This document shows positions 53,066 through 62,029 of a stretch of DNA of 64,000 nucleotides, piece by piece. The DNA is from Arthrobacter sp. AZCC_0090 (GTDB lineage: Bacteria; Actinomycetota; Actinomycetes; Actinomycetales; Micrococcaceae): positions 1 to 64,000 of the forward strand of contig NZ_JACHEE010000016.1 in the NCBI RefSeq assembly GCF_014207375.1, written 5' to 3'. How positions within the stretch are numbered: the stretch's first letter is position 1; each line of letters begins with the position of its first letter. The position numbers and the translations under genes are program-made. The notes under the pieces were generated by a model. The model had not been told where the DNA came from. It ran no database searches and saw nothing but the letters and a program-made list of their open reading frames with translations.

Positions 53066-54265
53066 TTGGGTTACAAGCCGTCCTACGCCAAGACAGTGAA
53101 AAGAACCGGTCCCCGCGACATCGCGCTGACGGAATACTCTTCCAGCATCCTGTCCATGATCGCCAGTGGCCGGGCGACGTCGCGCGCAGATCTTGCCCGC
53201 ACCTTGAACCTTGCCCCATCTACCATCACCATCAAGGTGAACGAGCTGATGGAAGCCGGGCTTATCAGCGAAAGCGGATCCGGTTCGGCGACCGGCGGGC
53301 GGAGGCCCACCCTCCTGGAACTGGTGCCCGACGCAGGCTTCATCTTGGCCGCCGATCTGGGCGCGCACCACACATGGGTGGGCCGACTCAACCTTTCAGG
53401 CAATCTGCTGGCGTCCGAACTCAGGACCATCGACATCAACGACGGCCCCGAAGTGGTCCTGCCGCAGGCCGCGGCGATGATGCGTGCCCTGAGCGATCCG
53501 GCCGTCGATCCTCCGCTGCGCGGCGTGGGGATGTCCTTGCCCGGACCAGTCGACTTTTCCTCGGGTGCGCTGGATTCGCCCTCTAGGATGCGCGGCTGGC
53601 ACGAATTCAAAGTGCGGGAGTGGCTTGCCGAGGAATTCGGGACTTTGGCCGTCATCGACAATGACGCCAACATGATGGCTCTAGGGGAGCACACGCTCCG
53701 TCAACGGGAAACGCCGGATTCCAAAGTGCGGCAGAACACGCTGTTCCTCAAAGCGGGCGCGGCGATCGGCTGTGGGCTCATCATTGACGGACAGGTCTAC
53801 CGGGGCGCCACCGGTGCCGCCGGAGACATCGCCCACGTGCAGATCCCGGCAGCGGGCGATGCCCCGTGTTCCTGCGGCAACCGCGGCTGCCTGGAGACGG
53901 TCGCCAGCGGGGCCGCCATCATTCGCGACCTTGCCGCCGTCGGAATCGATGCTGTGGACGTCAACGCCATCGTCCAGCAAGTCATCAACGGCGATCCGCA
54001 CACCACAACGCGTGTCCGCACCGCTGGCCGGATCCTGGGGCAGACCCTCAGTATCGTCGTGAATTTCGTCAACCCGGATGTGGTGGTACTGGGCGGCGGG
54101 CTCTCGCAATTGGAGCCCTACGTCGCCGCTGTGCGGTCGCAGCTCTACGAAAGCTGCCACCCGCTCGCCACGAAAAATATCGCGATCGAGGCGTCGCTCG
54201 CGGGATCGCAGGCGGGCCTGCTCGGGGCCGGCCAGCTGTGCTTGCGCACGGTACTGGCGTCCTGA
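53066..54265 (+). CDS. ROK-family transcriptional regulator (XylR/NagC-like)
   Basis: 399 aa. N-terminal winged helix (SSSILSMIASGRATSRADLARTL, TITIKVNELMEAGLI) joined to a ROK sugar-binding domain with DLGAHHTWVGR, DNDANMMALGEH and zinc motif CSCGNRGCLE. A TTG at 53066 suits the GGAGG spacing; a TTG six bases earlier overlaps the kinase stop. It probably represses its own operon until the sugar binds. Confidence 0.87.
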   Translation: MGYKPSYAKTVKRTGPRDIALTEYSSSILSMIASGRATSRADLARTLNLAPSTITIKVNELMEAGLISESGSGSATGGRRPTLLELVPDAGFILAADLGAHHTWVGRLNLSGNLLASELRTIDINDGPEVVLPQAAAMMRALSDPAVDPPLRGVGMSLPGPVDFSSGALDSPSRMRGWHEFKVREWLAEEFGTLAVIDNDANMMALGEHTLRQRETPDSKVRQNTLFLKAGAAIGCGLIIDGQVYRGATGAAGDIAHVQIPAAGDAPCSCGNRGCLETVASGAAIIRDLAAVGIDAVDVNAIVQQVINGDPHTTTRVRTAGRILGQTLSIVVNFVNPDVVVLGGGLSQLEPYVAAVRSQLYESCHPLATKNIAIEASLAGSQAGLLGAGQLCLRTVLAS

Positions 54266-54292
54266 ACATCCGGCCCACGCAAGAGGGGAACC

Positions 54293-55039
54293 ATGAAGAT
54301 TGAAGTGTGCGTCCAGGACCTGGACGGGGTTCGTTGCGCCATCGAGGCCGGCGCGGACCGTGTGGAGCTCTGTTCGGCGCTCGACACTGGCGGCCTGACC
54401 CCGAGCGCAGGCCTGGTCGAAGCGGCCGTTGAGCTTGCGCGCGACGCTGGTCGCCGGGATTTCGTCCAGGTGCTCATCCGCTCCCGGACGGGAGGCTTCG
54501 TCTATTCACGGTGCGAAATCGACGTCATGCGGCGGGATATCCGGCATCTTCTTGCAGCCGGAGCCGACGGGGTGGTCATCGGACTGCTGACTGCTTCAGG
54601 CGACGTCGACGTCGCGGGCAGCGAGGCGCTGGTGGATGCGGCGGACGGGAACTTCGTGACATACCACCGCGCCGTGGATGCGGCAAGGGAACCGCTTCAA
54701 GCAGTGGCCGACGCCGCCCGGCTGGGTGCGCGCCGCATTCTCACCTCGGGAGCCGCACAGGCCGCAGGCGATGGAGTCGACATGCTCAAGCTCATGGTCG
54801 CGGCGCTCCCCGAGGGGGTTGCGGTGATGGCTGGCGGCGGCGTCACGGAAGAGTCGGTGCCCGGACTTTTGGCCACAGGAATTCAGGCGATTCACTTTTC
54901 CGGCCGTAAACTCACAGTCGATTCCGCTCCGTCCGGACCAGGGGGCGGGGATGGGATACGCTCAGTCACGCATCCGGCCATTGTGGAGCGACTGGTCAGG
55001 ACCGTGCGTTCCGCAGAGGCAGTGATGCGCACACGCTGA
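54293..55039 (+). CDS. cutC: CutC-family protein
   Basis: 248 aa TIM barrel: MKIEVCVQDLDGVRCAIEAG, RVELCSALDTGGLTPS, VQVLIRSRTGGFVYS and YHRAVDAA are hallmark CutC segments. The name comes from copper tolerance, but that role is disputed. Its position as the last gene of a sugar importer-kinase-regulator operon suggests a catabolic aldolase- or epimerase-like activity (inference). GAGGGG precedes the ATG. Confidence 0.88.
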   Translation: MKIEVCVQDLDGVRCAIEAGADRVELCSALDTGGLTPSAGLVEAAVELARDAGRRDFVQVLIRSRTGGFVYSRCEIDVMRRDIRHLLAAGADGVVIGLLTASGDVDVAGSEALVDAADGNFVTYHRAVDAAREPLQAVADAARLGARRILTSGAAQAAGDGVDMLKLMVAALPEGVAVMAGGGVTEESVPGLLATGIQAIHFSGRKLTVDSAPSGPGGGDGIRSVTHPAIVERLVRTVRSAEAVMRTR

Positions 55040-55124
55040 TTTTGTCCCATTGTGGGGAATAGCAGCGACATGGTGTATGTTGCACATTCGCCAGTCAATA
55101 CACAAGAGAAGAGAAAAACCCCAA

Positions 55125-55427
55125 GTGGCAACCGATTACGACGAACTCCGCTCCGACGTCGCGGAATCCCAAAGCACGTCACTTCAGGCCCTGCAGTCTG
55201 CCAATGCTCCGGACGCCCGCAGCGTAGTACGGGAGCTGGACGAGGCCGATGCTTTTGAAGGCAACGAGGTGCCCGGCGGCGAATTCGTGGCCGAGGAACT
55301 GATCATTGCGGTGGTCCCGCAGAAGGAAGACGAGTTCACGTGCTACTCGTGTTTCCTTGTCCGTCACCGCTCCCAGATTGCCCTTGAGAAGAATGGCCAC
55401 GCCTACTGCGTAGAGTGCGAAGGCTGA
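55125..55427 (+). CDS. DUF4193-family zinc-ribbon protein
   Basis: 100 aa. GTG start giving VATDYDELRSDV, an acidic middle and the C-terminal zinc ribbon with FTCYSCFLVRHRSQIA and YCVEC (four cysteines). DUF4193 is a conserved actinobacterial family of unknown role, possibly transcription related. Monocistronic; convergent with the CYTH-CHAD gene. Confidence 0.9.
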   Translation: MATDYDELRSDVAESQSTSLQALQSANAPDARSVVRELDEADAFEGNEVPGGEFVAEELIIAVVPQKEDEFTCYSCFLVRHRSQIALEKNGHAYCVECEG

Positions 55428-55451
55428 GCCCCTGAGGCGCAGTCCCGTCCG

Positions 55452-56966
55452 TCACAGGGGATTCAAGCGATTCTTCTTGGCGACCCTTTCATAGCGGGCC
55501 TCGGAGTCTGTTGCTCGCTGCTCTTCGGCAGCGAGTAGGCGGCCGAGGGCTGCTTTGTTCTCCGGCGATCCTTCGGCGTCGCCCGCAATGCGAAGCAGCA
55601 CGGAGCGGGCCACAACGCTGTCCTGGTGCTCCCCCAGGATCTTCTGGAGCTCCTGCGCGTCACGGGCCAGCTTCACGGCGGGTTTCCGGTGGACGTCCCG
55701 TAGCGCTTCGGCTGCGTGGCGCAGCCGTTTGGCGTCTTTGCGGACCTGATGCAACGCGGTGTCATGTTCGACGCCGGTCTGCCGGGCCGCTGCTTTTTGG
55801 GACCGGCGCAACCGCTTGATCGCTTTGCCGGCCAGCTTGGCCGTGACGCGACGGGCCTTCTTGTCAGCACGCGGTCTCGTCGGCGGTTCGTCGCGGAACT
55901 TCTCGAGCTCGTCCAGGAGCCGGAAATAGCGCTCCGTTCCCACGGACCGGAGCGCTTCGCGATATCCCGAGTTGTAGGCGGCCTCGAGCTCGTCCGTGAT
56001 CTTGGTGGCGGCCGGACTGGACAGGAGTGCATCGGGTTGGTCATTCAGCAATTCCCCGATCCGGTCCCGCAGCACCTCGGCATCCCGGGCCTTGCCAAGG
56101 ACCGTGGCCAGCCATTTCAGTTCCGTCTTGAGGTGGGCCGCCGCCTCGGCGTCGAACAGCCTGCCGTAGGCGGACAGCGCGGAACGAAGCCGGCGGGTGG
56201 CCGAGCGCATGCGGTGGACAGCATCGTCGGCGCCTTGCCGGACTCCCGGATCCTGCGCCGTGATTTCGGCGATTTGTGCGGCCAAGTACGCAACTACCGC
56301 GTCTCCTGCGGAACCCTTCGGGCGGGCTTTTGGTGGTGCAGGAACGGCGGGAGGCCAGGCCGTGCCGAACGCTCGGGCCAGTTTGGAAGCATGCCCGGAA
56401 CGAGTGGCTCCGGCCTGGGACAGGATATTCTCCGCGCTCTCCCAGAGGGCTTCGTCACCATGGACAAGTTCAATTTCCCATTCCCGCCATTGCCTCTCAA
56501 GCTGCGCTGGGTGCAAGGTCTCGGCCGTCACATGGTCATCCACGAAGTCGGCCAAGGTCACATCCTCGCTTCCGTGCAGTCGATGCAAGGTTCGGCGGGT
56601 GTGGATCCGGGCCACCGGCCTGAGCTCGTCACCGCGGGTGAATACCAGGAGCTTCTCCGCCAGATCCTCCGGGACGGTCTCAGGTTGTCCCAGCGGCGCA
56701 TGGATCTCGACGCGGCTGTCCTGTTCAGCCGGTAGCTTCACGTGCCAGCCGGAATCCGCGCCGCCGGTTCGGCGCCGCAAGGTGATGCGGTGCTTGGCGA
56801 GGATGAGGCCTTCCGTGTCGAAGTAGACGGCCTCAAGTTGATGATCGGCCGGGTCAGCGACCTGTTCGACGCCGGCAATGTCCTCGAACGCGGGAAGGGG
56901 CGTCTCAATGTCAACGTCGTACTTGCGTTCTGTTTCCACGAATTCCTGGGTCGACATGTCGCTCAC
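55452..56966 (-). CDS. CYTH and CHAD domain protein
   Basis: 504 aa. CYTH domain (1-~195) with the ERK motif in VETERKYDVD and alternating charged strands (RITLRRRTGG, DSRVEIHAP), then a CHAD domain (~220-500) rich in conserved His/Arg: HRMRSATRRLRSALSAY, ARDAEVLRDR, LHQVRKDAKRLRHAAEAL. CYTH proteins hydrolyse triphosphates; CHAD binds polyphosphate, so a polyphosphate-linked triphosphatase is likely. The 18-bp palindrome at 57092-57109 lies in its upstream region. Confidence 0.9.
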   Translation of the reverse strand: MSDMSTQEFVETERKYDVDIETPLPAFEDIAGVEQVADPADHQLEAVYFDTEGLILAKHRITLRRRTGGADSGWHVKLPAEQDSRVEIHAPLGQPETVPEDLAEKLLVFTRGDELRPVARIHTRRTLHRLHGSEDVTLADFVDDHVTAETLHPAQLERQWREWEIELVHGDEALWESAENILSQAGATRSGHASKLARAFGTAWPPAVPAPPKARPKGSAGDAVVAYLAAQIAEITAQDPGVRQGADDAVHRMRSATRRLRSALSAYGRLFDAEAAAHLKTELKWLATVLGKARDAEVLRDRIGELLNDQPDALLSSPAATKITDELEAAYNSGYREALRSVGTERYFRLLDELEKFRDEPPTRPRADKKARRVTAKLAGKAIKRLRRSQKAAARQTGVEHDTALHQVRKDAKRLRHAAEALRDVHRKPAVKLARDAQELQKILGEHQDSVVARSVLLRIAGDAEGSPENKAALGRLLAAEEQRATDSEARYERVAKKNRLNPL

Positions 56967-57091
56967 GCCTTTCTCGTCGCCGGTATAGGCATCGTCCCAC
57001 TCGGCCGCTCCCGGAAAAGAGTGGTGCGGTCCGTTTGCGTCAAGCTGCTGGACTAGTTAACCGCCAACTCGGCTGGTTCTTTCCGACGTAC

Positions 57092-57109
57092 GTGCATGCA
57101 GGCATGCAC
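57092..57109. promoter_or_regulatory. 18-bp palindrome between CYTH-CHAD and DUF998 genes
   Basis: GTGCATGC-AG-GCATGCAC is perfectly symmetric and lies in the divergent intergenic region, 126 bases before the CYTH-CHAD start and 63 before DUF998. Operator-like; the binding protein is unknown. Confidence 0.5.
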
Positions 57110-57171
57110 AGTTCATTATTCGAGTAGCCCACTCGCTTGCGGTTTATCCATTCGAGGGCGTTAATCCTGCT

Positions 57172-58017
57172 ATGAGCTTCGCTGACCGAGCAGTTGAACT
57201 GCTGCTTCCCTGGAGAGAGACGCGCACTCCAGCCGACGCACGCCATGTGATCGCGTCCTGGGCGGCTAGAAGCCTCGTCCAATACTTCGTCGTCGAACGC
57301 ATCGCGGCTATTGCGTGGCAAACCAATGATGTGTCGACAACGCCGCCCACTGTCACCAAATACGACTACGCTTTCAACTTCATCAGCGATCTCGGTGCGA
57401 ACGCATGCCAGACTCAAGACTTTGGAGCAAAATATCACCGGTGGATCTGTTCGCCCCTGTTCCCCGTAGTGGATCTGTCTTTCATCTTTCTGGGCGTGGG
57501 TGTCCTCATCGTCGCGGCGCTCATCACGTCCGAAGTGCTCCAATGCAGTGGGAACCAACGTCAGGTTGCTGACGGGCAAAAGAAGTTAAAGCATCTTGCG
57601 ACCCACGGTGTGCGCCTCACAATGGGTGCTGCTGGACTCGGACTTATCGGCGTGGGCGCTTGGCCGGAAAACGACGACCCGACCATGCATGGCAATAGCA
57701 CGGGTCTCTTTCTCATCTTCGCCGTGATCTCCCTTGTTCTCTTAGGCTATTTATGGTGGAAAGAGCAGTGGACCGCGGCCGTTTGGATTTTCCTGTTCGC
57801 GATCGTGGCAGCATGGGGCGGCATCGGAATGCTCGTCCTGAACCATAACGATCCTGACCCGACAGCCTCGCTCGGCGTATTCGAGCGCATGGTTGTCTAT
57901 GCCTTCATCGCCGGCATGTTCGTTATGGGATACACCTTGAGCATAGGAAGGCGCCCGGGAGCCAGGTATCGGCGACACCCTAGACCGGAATCGGCTCAGG
58001 CCCTAAGATCACTCTGA
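57172..58017 (+). CDS. DUF998-family membrane protein
   Basis: 281 aa with six hydrophobic helices. The DUF998 landmarks are YAFNFISDLGAN, SPLFPVVDLSFIFLGVG and ENDDPTMHGNSTG. Function unknown; some relatives act in lipid or heme handling. Ribosome site is weak. Codon use is less GC-biased than the flanking genes, consistent with acquisition. Confidence 0.8.
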   Translation: MSFADRAVELLLPWRETRTPADARHVIASWAARSLVQYFVVERIAAIAWQTNDVSTTPPTVTKYDYAFNFISDLGANACQTQDFGAKYHRWICSPLFPVVDLSFIFLGVGVLIVAALITSEVLQCSGNQRQVADGQKKLKHLATHGVRLTMGAAGLGLIGVGAWPENDDPTMHGNSTGLFLIFAVISLVLLGYLWWKEQWTAAVWIFLFAIVAAWGGIGMLVLNHNDPDPTASLGVFERMVVYAFIAGMFVMGYTLSIGRRPGARYRRHPRPESAQALRSL

Positions 58018-58169
58018 CGGCACCAGCCCTGCGCTGAGCGATGTCCGTCACGGTCTCACCTTAGGCGTGAGCGCCGGGTCCGTTCCGCGACTCCTTTGGG
58101 TCCTGGGCGGACCCGGTGGACCTCCGCCGGTCCAGCTATCCCGAGGAGGCCGCCCCAGCTGGACGTTGC

Positions 58170-58370
58170 GATGAGATCATGGCTGACTCATACGTGGAAC
58201 ACGCAAAGGCTCCTTTCGGGACTACTGAGCCGGGCGCCGTCGTCGGGCCCCAAGCAATGCGAGAAACAGTGCAGTGGCTGCTTGCCCAGTTCCCACACGG
58301 GCCACGGGGTGGCCTCCCCGCCGTCGACGACGGCGCCTGTAGTCCGCTTGCAGCAATAGTTAGAGAGTAA
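58170..58370 (+). pseudogene. SnoaL-like ester cyclase fragment
   Basis: The frame reads DEIMADSYVEHAKAPFG then GPQAMRETVQWLLAQFPH, which is the first third of a SnoaL/ester-cyclase protein (DEIMA..Y..H ... G..... FP). The remaining two thirds are absent and replaced by unrelated sequence. No ribosome site. A remnant. Confidence 0.6.
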
Positions 58371-58433
58371 TTACTCGTAGATGGTGACTGCGGCCCAACA
58401 ACAGAGGATGCTTGATTGTTGGGAGGGAAAATC

Positions 58434-58733
58434 ATGACACGAGATGTGACTCATTTCGACCGCCTTTCGGCGTGGACCGAAAACGACATGAAGCCGGCCG
58501 TCGGCAAGCTGTTGCGCGGCGATGACATGCCTTCCGAGGCGCGGGAAGGCAGCCGTCCCTCGCCCTTGGATTTCCAGATACCGGATGAACTGGACCGTGC
58601 GCTGGAGTCGGCTTCCCAAACGCTCAGCCTCACGCCCAGCGAGATCTTGCGGGAGGCCCTGTCCGAATGGCTGGGCAGTCACGGACAACCGGCCACCGGC
58701 CATCACCCGTTCGGGAAACACACTGCCCTTTAA
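58434..58733 (+). CDS. Small ribbon-helix-helix-like protein
   Basis: 99 aa. The central stretch PLDFQIPDELDRALESASQT followed by TPSEILREALSEWLG looks like a CopG/RHH DNA-binding fold (beta strand, two helices). GGGAGGG eight bases upstream of the ATG. It resembles an antitoxin or small repressor, but no toxin-like partner gene is adjacent. Confidence 0.6.
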   Translation: MTRDVTHFDRLSAWTENDMKPAVGKLLRGDDMPSEAREGSRPSPLDFQIPDELDRALESASQTLSLTPSEILREALSEWLGSHGQPATGHHPFGKHTAL

Positions 58734-58817
58734 CGGGCGCCGGGCTGCGGCGGATCACCCTATACTCAGTCACACCTCGCCGTGACGATGAGCATTATCC
58801 CGAACAGGAGACCCGCC

Positions 58818-59246
58818 ATGCCCATGATCGACATCTACGCCGCCGTCGGCACCTTTGCCGATACCGCTAAGCTCGCCCAGGACGCCGCCGCAACCGTGAT
58901 GGCAATCGAGAAGGTCCCCGACATCCCCATGTTCCGGAAGAACACCGCGGCCTTTGTCCACGAGCTGCCCGCCGGGACGATCGCGAACCTGGACGGCGAG
59001 AACAACTACGTTCGCGTTCAGGTGCTCACGAACTCTGGCGCCCTGGACCGCGAGAAGCAACTCTCGGTGGTCCGTCAACTTACCGACCTTGTCGCGTCGG
59101 CGGCCGGTGACGAGTCCTTGAGCGAGCGAACCTGGGTTCTCCTCACCGAAGCGCCCGAGGGCGGCTGGGGCCTATGGGGCCATGCCCACCTCAACAGCGA
59201 ACTGGTCGCCGCAGCTCGGGCGGAGATCGCCAAACTGCAGGCCTGA
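58818..59246 (+). CDS. Tautomerase-superfamily protein
   Basis: 142 aa. MPMIDIYAAVGTF provides Pro2, which becomes the catalytic N-terminal proline after Met removal, as in 4-oxalocrotonate tautomerases; VRVQVLTNSGALDREKQLSVVRQLTDLV and GGWGLWGHAH fit the longer cis-CaaD-like members. AGGAG seven bases before the ATG. Its end lies at the break of the truncated kinase gene on the other strand. Confidence 0.75.
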   Translation: MPMIDIYAAVGTFADTAKLAQDAAATVMAIEKVPDIPMFRKNTAAFVHELPAGTIANLDGENNYVRVQVLTNSGALDREKQLSVVRQLTDLVASAAGDESLSERTWVLLTEAPEGGWGLWGHAHLNSELVAAARAEIAKLQA

Positions 59247-59249
59247 AAC

Positions 59250-59489
59250 AGTCCCAACGAGTGTGCCTCCGGTGTATTCGAGTACGCGCCGAGCGGTTTC
59301 GACAACGAGCGTCCACCACGGCTCCCAATGCTGGAAGTTGTCCGTTGCAGGAAGTCCCGGCTTGATGTCCATGAGCACCTCACCGACTTTCTCAGCGTCG
59401 AAGACGCGCGCGTCGGGCAGCAATTGCTGCACGAGCGCGCTCGTCGTCGTCTTTCCTGCCCCGTGGGTGCCGTTGAGCCAAACAATCAT
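59250..59489 (-). pseudogene. P-loop kinase-like gene, 3'-truncated
   Basis: The N-terminus MIVWLNGTHGAGKTTTSALV has a clear Walker A, and GLPATDNFQHWEPW to VLEYTGGTLV matches a family of ~180-aa ATP-binding proteins. After residue ~79 the frame runs into the antisense of the tautomerase gene and stops. More than half the gene is missing. Confidence 0.65.
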
Positions 59490-59590
59490 GGACCGAACTC
59501 TAGCGCCAAGAAGTGTCCTTCATCGGGCGCCCGTTAGCCGATCGGCTGCGGCGCGAAGACCATCGCCGATGGATGTCCATCAGTGATGGT

Positions 59591-60238
59591 CTATAAGGGA
59601 TTGACGTGCACGATTATGACCTGGGTGTCCTTCGATCCGTCATATCGGAGGTCGTAGGTGACCTGCAGTCCGGTCCTGGTGCCGGTGGCGATTGCCAATT
59701 CACTCTTCTGCTCGGGCTTGGCCGAGATGGACTGAATCCAGTCCTCAGCATCGTCCTTGTTGATGCCGTAGCGGTCAACCCCGTCGCGGATCAGGGCTGT
59801 GTACTCGCCTAGGGATTGCGCGGTGAGGAAGTAGGTGACCTCGCTGAAGTTTGAGCCGGTGTTCATGCCGTTCATGCGGAACCGATCCGTCTGTGCGCTG
59901 ACCGCGCCCACGGGCCCTTCGATGACTAGGAACATGGTGCCGTCGGCGATGCTGACGTCCGGCGCCTGGCTGCTGCCATTTTCCAGCGCAACGCTCTCCT
60001 TCGTCAGCCAACCCGTAGTCATGTCGAACCGGGCGGTCTTCGACGCCTTGATCTTCTCGATGCCGGCCTTATCCAGGGTTGAGAACGTCTTAGCGCCGGC
60101 AGGCGGTCCATTTGTTGCGGATGATGTTGCCCCGTCAGGCGGTGCATTTGTGGCGGAGGGTGTGGCCCCGCCGTAGGGTACGACACAGCCAGTCAGCAAC
60201 AGCGGTGCGGCAATCAGTACGGTAACAAGGCGTTTCAT
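59591..60238 (-). CDS. Putative lipoprotein (LppX/LprG-like size)
   Basis: 215 aa. Signal peptide MKRLVTVLIAAPLLLTGC with lipobox LLTGC. A short repeat follows (two units like GATPSATNAPPD), then a ~165-residue domain with strands such as ARFDMTTGWL and AIATGTRTGLQVTYDLRY, similar in size to mycobacterial LprG/LppX-type lipid carriers, though I cannot assign it firmly. Monocistronic. Confidence 0.7.
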   Translation of the reverse strand: MKRLVTVLIAAPLLLTGCVVPYGGATPSATNAPPDGATSSATNGPPAGAKTFSTLDKAGIEKIKASKTARFDMTTGWLTKESVALENGSSQAPDVSIADGTMFLVIEGPVGAVSAQTDRFRMNGMNTGSNFSEVTYFLTAQSLGEYTALIRDGVDRYGINKDDAEDWIQSISAKPEQKSELAIATGTRTGLQVTYDLRYDGSKDTQVIIVHVNPL

Positions 60239-60532
60239 CGTTCCCCCGGGTTGATGATCTCCGTCTCAGACTACCGGCCGGTGGCCACATACATTGGGCG
60301 GCAATGATCAGGTTCGGTTTGTGATCGTGCCGCCTCCAGCTAAGGGATCCCCAGAACTTAGGGGAATGTATGGGGCCACCTGCTCCTAACGACGTTAGGG
60401 GTCTATCAGTAGACAGCCTCAAAACTTCAACCGTATAGAACCGCTGGTCTGCGATGGTGCGCGGCGTCCGGTCAAGGATCGACTATCGGGCGCCTTGAGG
60501 CTCCCACGACTCCTGGGATGCTGGTACTCATG
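60239..60532. other. Intergenic region with a short palindrome
   Basis: No gene. CCTAACG-A-CGTTAGG (60385-60399) is a 15-base dyad, preceded by CCCC/GGGG matches around 60350; could be operator or leader hairpin for the deaminase gene. Confidence 0.45.
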
Positions 60533-61284
60533 GAACCCCTTGACATGGAACGGCGCGTCATTGAAGCAGCAGAGGTGCTGGCTCGATCGCTGGGTAGCGA
60601 CCCGAACCACACCGTGGCGGCCGCCGCCATGGATACCAACGGTCGGATACACACCGCTGTGAATGTTCATCACTTCACGGGTGGGTCCTGCGCCGAGCTT
60701 GTCGCACTGGGAGTGGCCGCAACCGCTCAAGCTGGTCCATTGGTCGCGATGGCAGCCGCCGGCGATGGAGGACGTGGTCTGATCTCGCCGTGTGGCCGCT
60801 GTCGGCAGGTGATGCTCGATCTGCACCCCGATATTCTCGTCGCGGTCCCAACCGTTACGGGCCCCCAGATGCGCCCCATTGCCCGCTTCTTTCGGACACA
60901 TACTTCTTTCCAGATGCGCAGGCCGAGCGAGTGTTCCGCTTCAACCGGCGCTACTATGACGCGGTCGCATGCGGCCTGAAAACCTCTTCGGTCCGTTGGG
61001 ACGAGCGGGTTGCAGTTGGTCCTGCGATTTTCTACTTCGAAGATGATGCGCAGTGTCCACCGATGCGTGGGGAGATCCTTGAGATCCGCCGGTATCGGAT
61101 CAATGACCTAACTCCCGAACGACTCCGCCTTCCGAACGGTGGAACGGTGGAGGGCTACCTCGAAAGTCTTCGACGGCACTACCCGGCTATGCCGGCCGAC
61201 GCGTTCGTCGACGTCGTGGATTTCCAGGTTGCTCCGTCCAACTCCGCTCATACCGAGGAAGCACAGAACGCCACCGCCCGCTGA
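60533..61284 (+). pseudogene. Cytidine deaminase-ASCH domain gene with a frameshift
   Basis: First frame (60533-~60890): cytidine deaminase-like domain with zinc motif GGSCAELVAL and PCGRCRQVML, running to GPQMRPIAR. The second frame (shifted near 60875-60890, to 61284) continues SDTYFFPDAQAERVFRFNRR and an ASCH domain with GLKTSSVRWDE and GEILEIRRYR. The join LL-SDTYF is natural only if one base is restored in the CGCTTCTTTC stretch. Fused deaminase-ASCH proteins exist, so I read this as one gene broken by a one-base loss or a sequencing error. If separately translated, the ASCH part lacks a good start. Confidence 0.7.
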
Positions 61285-61311
61285 GGATCCCTCAACGGAC
61301 ACGGGAGGGCT

Positions 61312-61484
61312 GTGCAGACGAGTACTGAAATTCGTGCAGACGACTTCTGAAACTGGATGTCATTTTCCATACTCGCCTGCACAGCGCGCTGCCTGTTTTC
61401 GCGGTTGTGCAGGCGGGTGCCGAGCACTGGCTTTTCAGTGGCTCCTCTGCACTAATGTCTTTGTTCCTTACTACTCCTCTGCAC
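61312..61484. repeat. 32-bp-period modular repeat array, locus 4 (GTGCAGACGAGT heads)
   Basis: Direct heads GTGCAGACGAGT-type at 61312, 61334 and 61407; inverted heads ending at 61382, 61452 and 61484, the last two exactly 32 apart. Bodies contain GGAAAATGACAT-like cores. The first unit is shortened to 22 bases, as in the copy at 63282. The array lies between the deaminase-ASCH gene and the convergent SRPBCC gene. Confidence 0.75.
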
Positions 61485-61558
61485 ACCAAGGGAGGTGGGG
61501 TCGCCGGTCTGGCAGACCACGCTGCCGGGTGTGCGTGCAGCGCCTGAGATGCCTGCTG

Positions 61559-62005
61559 TCAACTCGCCGGATGAGCCTCGATCACTTCTTTAAGGCGCTT
61601 GTGCACTTCCGCACCTTGCTTGGGAACCTGGCGTTTGATCATAGGTTCGAGCAGGCGGGTCAAGCCCTTGGTCTTCATCTCCAGGACTTCCGTCACCTTG
61701 GTAACCCTGTCGCCAGACGGCTCGAACGTCATCGTTGACCGAACCTCGAAGCCCCCCGACCTGCTCTCCATCACGAACCGGCGGGGCGGATCGAACTCGG
61801 TAAGCTTGATCGGTGCCACGATCTTCTGAGGGCCCTGCGTGCGGGTGTGGGTCCACGTGGACCCGACGCCGATGGGGCCGGTCGATGTCCTCTGTGCGCT
61901 GATCACATACCGGTCGTACTTGGGCAGGGTCTCGAAGTTCACCACGAAGTTGAAGACGGTGGACGGATCACGATCCACGTTGACTGAGTTCTCGAAACGA
62001 ATCAT
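61559..62005 (-). CDS. SRPBCC-family protein
   Basis: 148 aa. START-like fold: MIRFENSVNVDRDPSTVFNF, then VGSTWTHTR, DPPRRFVMES and a long C-terminal helix. Family members bind hydrophobic ligands or act in polyketide or toxin metabolism. The first 12 in-frame codons before the chosen ATG are discarded as they are not conserved. No strong ribosome site. Confidence 0.75.
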   Translation of the reverse strand: MIRFENSVNVDRDPSTVFNFVVNFETLPKYDRYVISAQRTSTGPIGVGSTWTHTRTQGPQKIVAPIKLTEFDPPRRFVMESRSGGFEVRSTMTFEPSGDRVTKVTEVLEMKTKGLTRLLEPMIKRQVPKQGAEVHKRLKEVIEAHPAS

Positions 62006-62029
62006 GGTGTGAATTATCGGCAGCAGGAC

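Noticed and set aside
54293..55039. Copper homeostasis operon because of cutC
   Set aside because: No copper transporter, chaperone or metal regulator nearby; all neighbours are sugar catabolic genes.
60875..60895. Programmed ribosomal frameshift in the deaminase-ASCH gene
   Set aside because: No clear slippery heptamer with downstream structure; a simple one-base loss is the more economical reading.
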